6,537 nucleotides of DNA from contig VAZH01000019.1 in the NCBI GenBank assembly GCA_005884465.1, positions 1 through 6,537 of the forward strand. Reading direction: 5' to 3'. Positions 5,673-6,537 of this stretch are shown piece after piece. The translations under genes were made by a program, and so were the position numbers. Position 1 is the first letter of the stretch; every line of letters starts with the position of its first letter. Source of the stretch: Alphaproteobacteria bacterium (GTDB lineage Bacteria; Pseudomonadota; Alphaproteobacteria; Rhizobiales; Xanthobacteraceae). The notes under the pieces were generated by a model. It ran no database searches and had not been told where the DNA came from. It saw only the letters and a list, made by a program, of their open reading frames with translations.

Positions 5673-6537
5673 GTACCGTTCCCGAAAAATATCGGCGCCT
5701 GCGCTCGTTCGCATTCGGCGATGGACCCGCGCTGGCAGATGAGTTGCTCGACCTTGTGCTGAGAGGCCTCAAGACCGCGACCTGCAGCACCGAGGATGAG
5801 CCGAACACCTCGACGCCCGGTGAACGCTGGATCGTAGTCGACGGCCGCGGCAATCCGCGCTGCGTGATCGAATCGATCGAAGTCACTTACCGCCGGTACA
5901 ACGACGTCGATGCTGCCTTTGCCTACGAGGAAGGCGAAGGCGACCGCAGCCTCGCTTATTGGCGATCTGCGCATCGCAGATATTTTGAGCGCCAAGGAAA
6001 GTTCAGCGAAGACATGATGCTGATGTGCGAGCGTTTTGGCCTGGTCGAGGTTTTCGAAGGCAGCAACATCGCGCATCCGCACGCCGTATCTGTTCCATCC
6101 CCCCTTGTGGGGGAGCGGGAATGGACTGAATTCGGGGCGAGCACTGTTTTATCCATTCGGCGCGGTCAGCCCCCTCTCCCGCTTGCGGGGGAGGGCTGGG
6201 GTGGGGGTATCCCCGCATCGGAGGTCACAATGGCTGAGCAAAAAGGCCCGACCTGGGAAGTGTCCTCGAAACTGCGCTCGAACGCACGCGCGCTCAGAAA
6301 AAATTCTACCGACGCCGAGCGGATCCTATGGTCGGAGCTGCGTGATCACCGCCTGAATGGCGCGAGCTTCCGTCGTCAGGTACCGATCGAATCCTACATC
6401 GCCGATTTTCTGTGCCATGCAGCGCGCTTGGTAATCGAGCTCGATGGCGGACAGCATTTCTCCGATGAATCCGAGCAGGCGGATGCCGCACGTTCGGCCG
6501 TCATCGAAGCCAAGGGCTTCAAGGTGCTGCGCTTCAG
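5669..6537 (+). CDS. ASCH-domain protein, frame open into a DUF559 domain (3' end outside window)
   Basis: The GTG at 5669 overlaps the pheS stop (GTGA) and follows GGAGG (5655-5659) by 9 nt, so translation is probably coupled to pheS. Residues 6-130 form an ASCH domain, a PUA-like fold tied to RNA or nucleoside binding. Visible blocks are [27 protein letters not shown] with Lys35 and Thr38 as the likely K-x-x-T pair, [38 protein letters not shown] and [11 protein letters not shown] (119-129). Such proteins usually end near here. Instead the frame continues through repeat-encoded peptide (about 143-181, with SPLVGE and [12 protein letters not shown]) and reaches Met188, the likely start of the DUF559 gene, with no stop before the window end. 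It is either a fusion, or an ASCH protein whose own stop was lost to repeat insertion. The ASCH call is firm; the end is not. Confidence 0.8.
   Translation, partial: MSTVPEKYRRLRSFAFGDGPALADELLDLVLRGLKTATCSTEDEPNTSTPGERWIVVDGRGNPRCVIESIEVTYRRYNDVDAAFAYEEGEGDRSLAYWRSAHRRYFERQGKFSEDMMLMCERFGLVEVFEGSNIAHPHAVSVPSPLVGEREWTEFGASTVLSIRRGQPPLPLAGEGWGGGIPASEVTMAEQKGPTWEVSSKLRSNARALRKNSTDAERILWSELRDHRLNGASFRRQVPIESYIADFLCHAARLVIELDGGQHFSDESEQADAARSAVIEAKGFKVLRF
6098..6195. repeat. C/G-rich palindromic repeat lying inside an open reading frame
   Basis: TCCCCC (6098-6103) pairs with GGGGGA (6109-6114). CCCTCTCCCGC (6172-6182) pairs with GCGGGGGAGGG (6185-6195), apart from one T-G wobble. GGCTGGGGTGGGGGTATCCCC follows, in two overlapping parts, up to 6214. 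This is the common alphaproteobacterial intergenic repeat whose translation reads [12 protein letters not shown]. Here it lies in the ASCH frame with no stop, and it ends shortly before the DUF559 ribosome-binding site. Confidence 0.75.
6230..6537 (+). CDS. DUF559 endonuclease-like protein (Vsr/restriction fold), 3' partial
   Basis: The 102 residues in the window form a typical DUF559 domain, a small PD-(D/E)XK-like family related to Vsr mismatch endonucleases. Blocks in order are [20 protein letters not shown] (19-38), [16 protein letters not shown] (47-62), [12 protein letters not shown] (65-76) and [18 protein letters not shown] (85-102). The likely active-site residues are Glu30, Asp59 and Glu70, with Gln75/His76 next to the core strand. 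DNA cleavage by this family is largely predicted from fold. The ATG is favoured as an independent start because GGAGG (6220-6224) lies 5 nt upstream and MAEQK precedes the family's usual first block. The same frame is also open from the ASCH gene upstream, so this could be the tail of a fusion. The window cuts it just before the expected FWNNEVL-type end. Confidence 0.82.
   Translation, partial: MAEQKGPTWEVSSKLRSNARALRKNSTDAERILWSELRDHRLNGASFRRQVPIESYIADFLCHAARLVIELDGGQHFSDESEQADAARSAVIEAKGFKVLRF

Noticed and set aside
4509..5714. 401-codon open frame on the minus strand
   Set aside because: It is the opposite-strand shadow of pheS. Its product is Arg/His/Asp-rich with no family pattern, while the plus strand has every PheRS motif.
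5618..6082. 154-codon minus-strand frame at the pheS/ASCH junction
   Set aside because: Shadow of pheS and ASCH, which carry the recognisable domains on the plus strand.

Overview
This is GC-rich chromosomal DNA from an alphaproteobacterium, most likely Bradyrhizobium or a close relative in the Rhodopseudomonas/Nitrobacter group. That placement rests on protein sequence character, on the order of the translation genes, and on several palindromic intergenic repeats of a kind I recall from those genomes. No database search was possible.

Layout. (1) 63-860 (+) encodes a double-hotdog, TesB-like acyl-CoA thioesterase, followed by a 116-bp palindromic repeat. (2) 1071-1865 (-) encodes an ABHD10-like alpha/beta hydrolase, convergent with the thioesterase. 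(3) 1866-2346 is a 481-bp gene-free stretch holding four palindromes, three of them copies of one repeat family. (4) 2347-2886 (+) is infC (initiation factor IF-3). It starts at a rare ATT codon and ends at a strong hairpin terminator. (5) 3060-3503 (-) encodes a small exported glycine-rich protein of unknown function, sitting between infC and rpmI. (6) 3766-3966 rpmI (L35) and 4054-4413 rplT (L20) lie behind a plausible sigma70-type promoter. (7) After a cloverleaf-like repeat comes pheS (4590-5672), the phenylalanyl-tRNA synthetase alpha chain. (8) An ASCH-domain gene overlaps the pheS stop by 4 bp. Its frame runs without a stop through a C/G-rich palindromic repeat and straight into a DUF559 (Vsr-like nuclease) domain, which is cut by the window end. 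The DUF559 part also has its own strong ribosome-binding site and ATG. pheT is expected further downstream but is not in the window.

How the genes fit together. infC, rpmI, rplT and pheS form the classic translation cluster, here broken into at least two units: infC alone, then rpmI-rplT with pheS and its passengers. The ATT start suggests IF-3 autoregulation. The thioesterase and hydrolase are metabolic neighbours with no evident link to translation.

I see no proven new system. The most unusual feature is the unbroken ASCH / repeat-encoded linker / DUF559 frame behind pheS. It could be a repeat-made fusion protein or two coupled genes. The loss of the family's usual glutamine in the thioesterase and the dense palindromes before infC also merit a second look.
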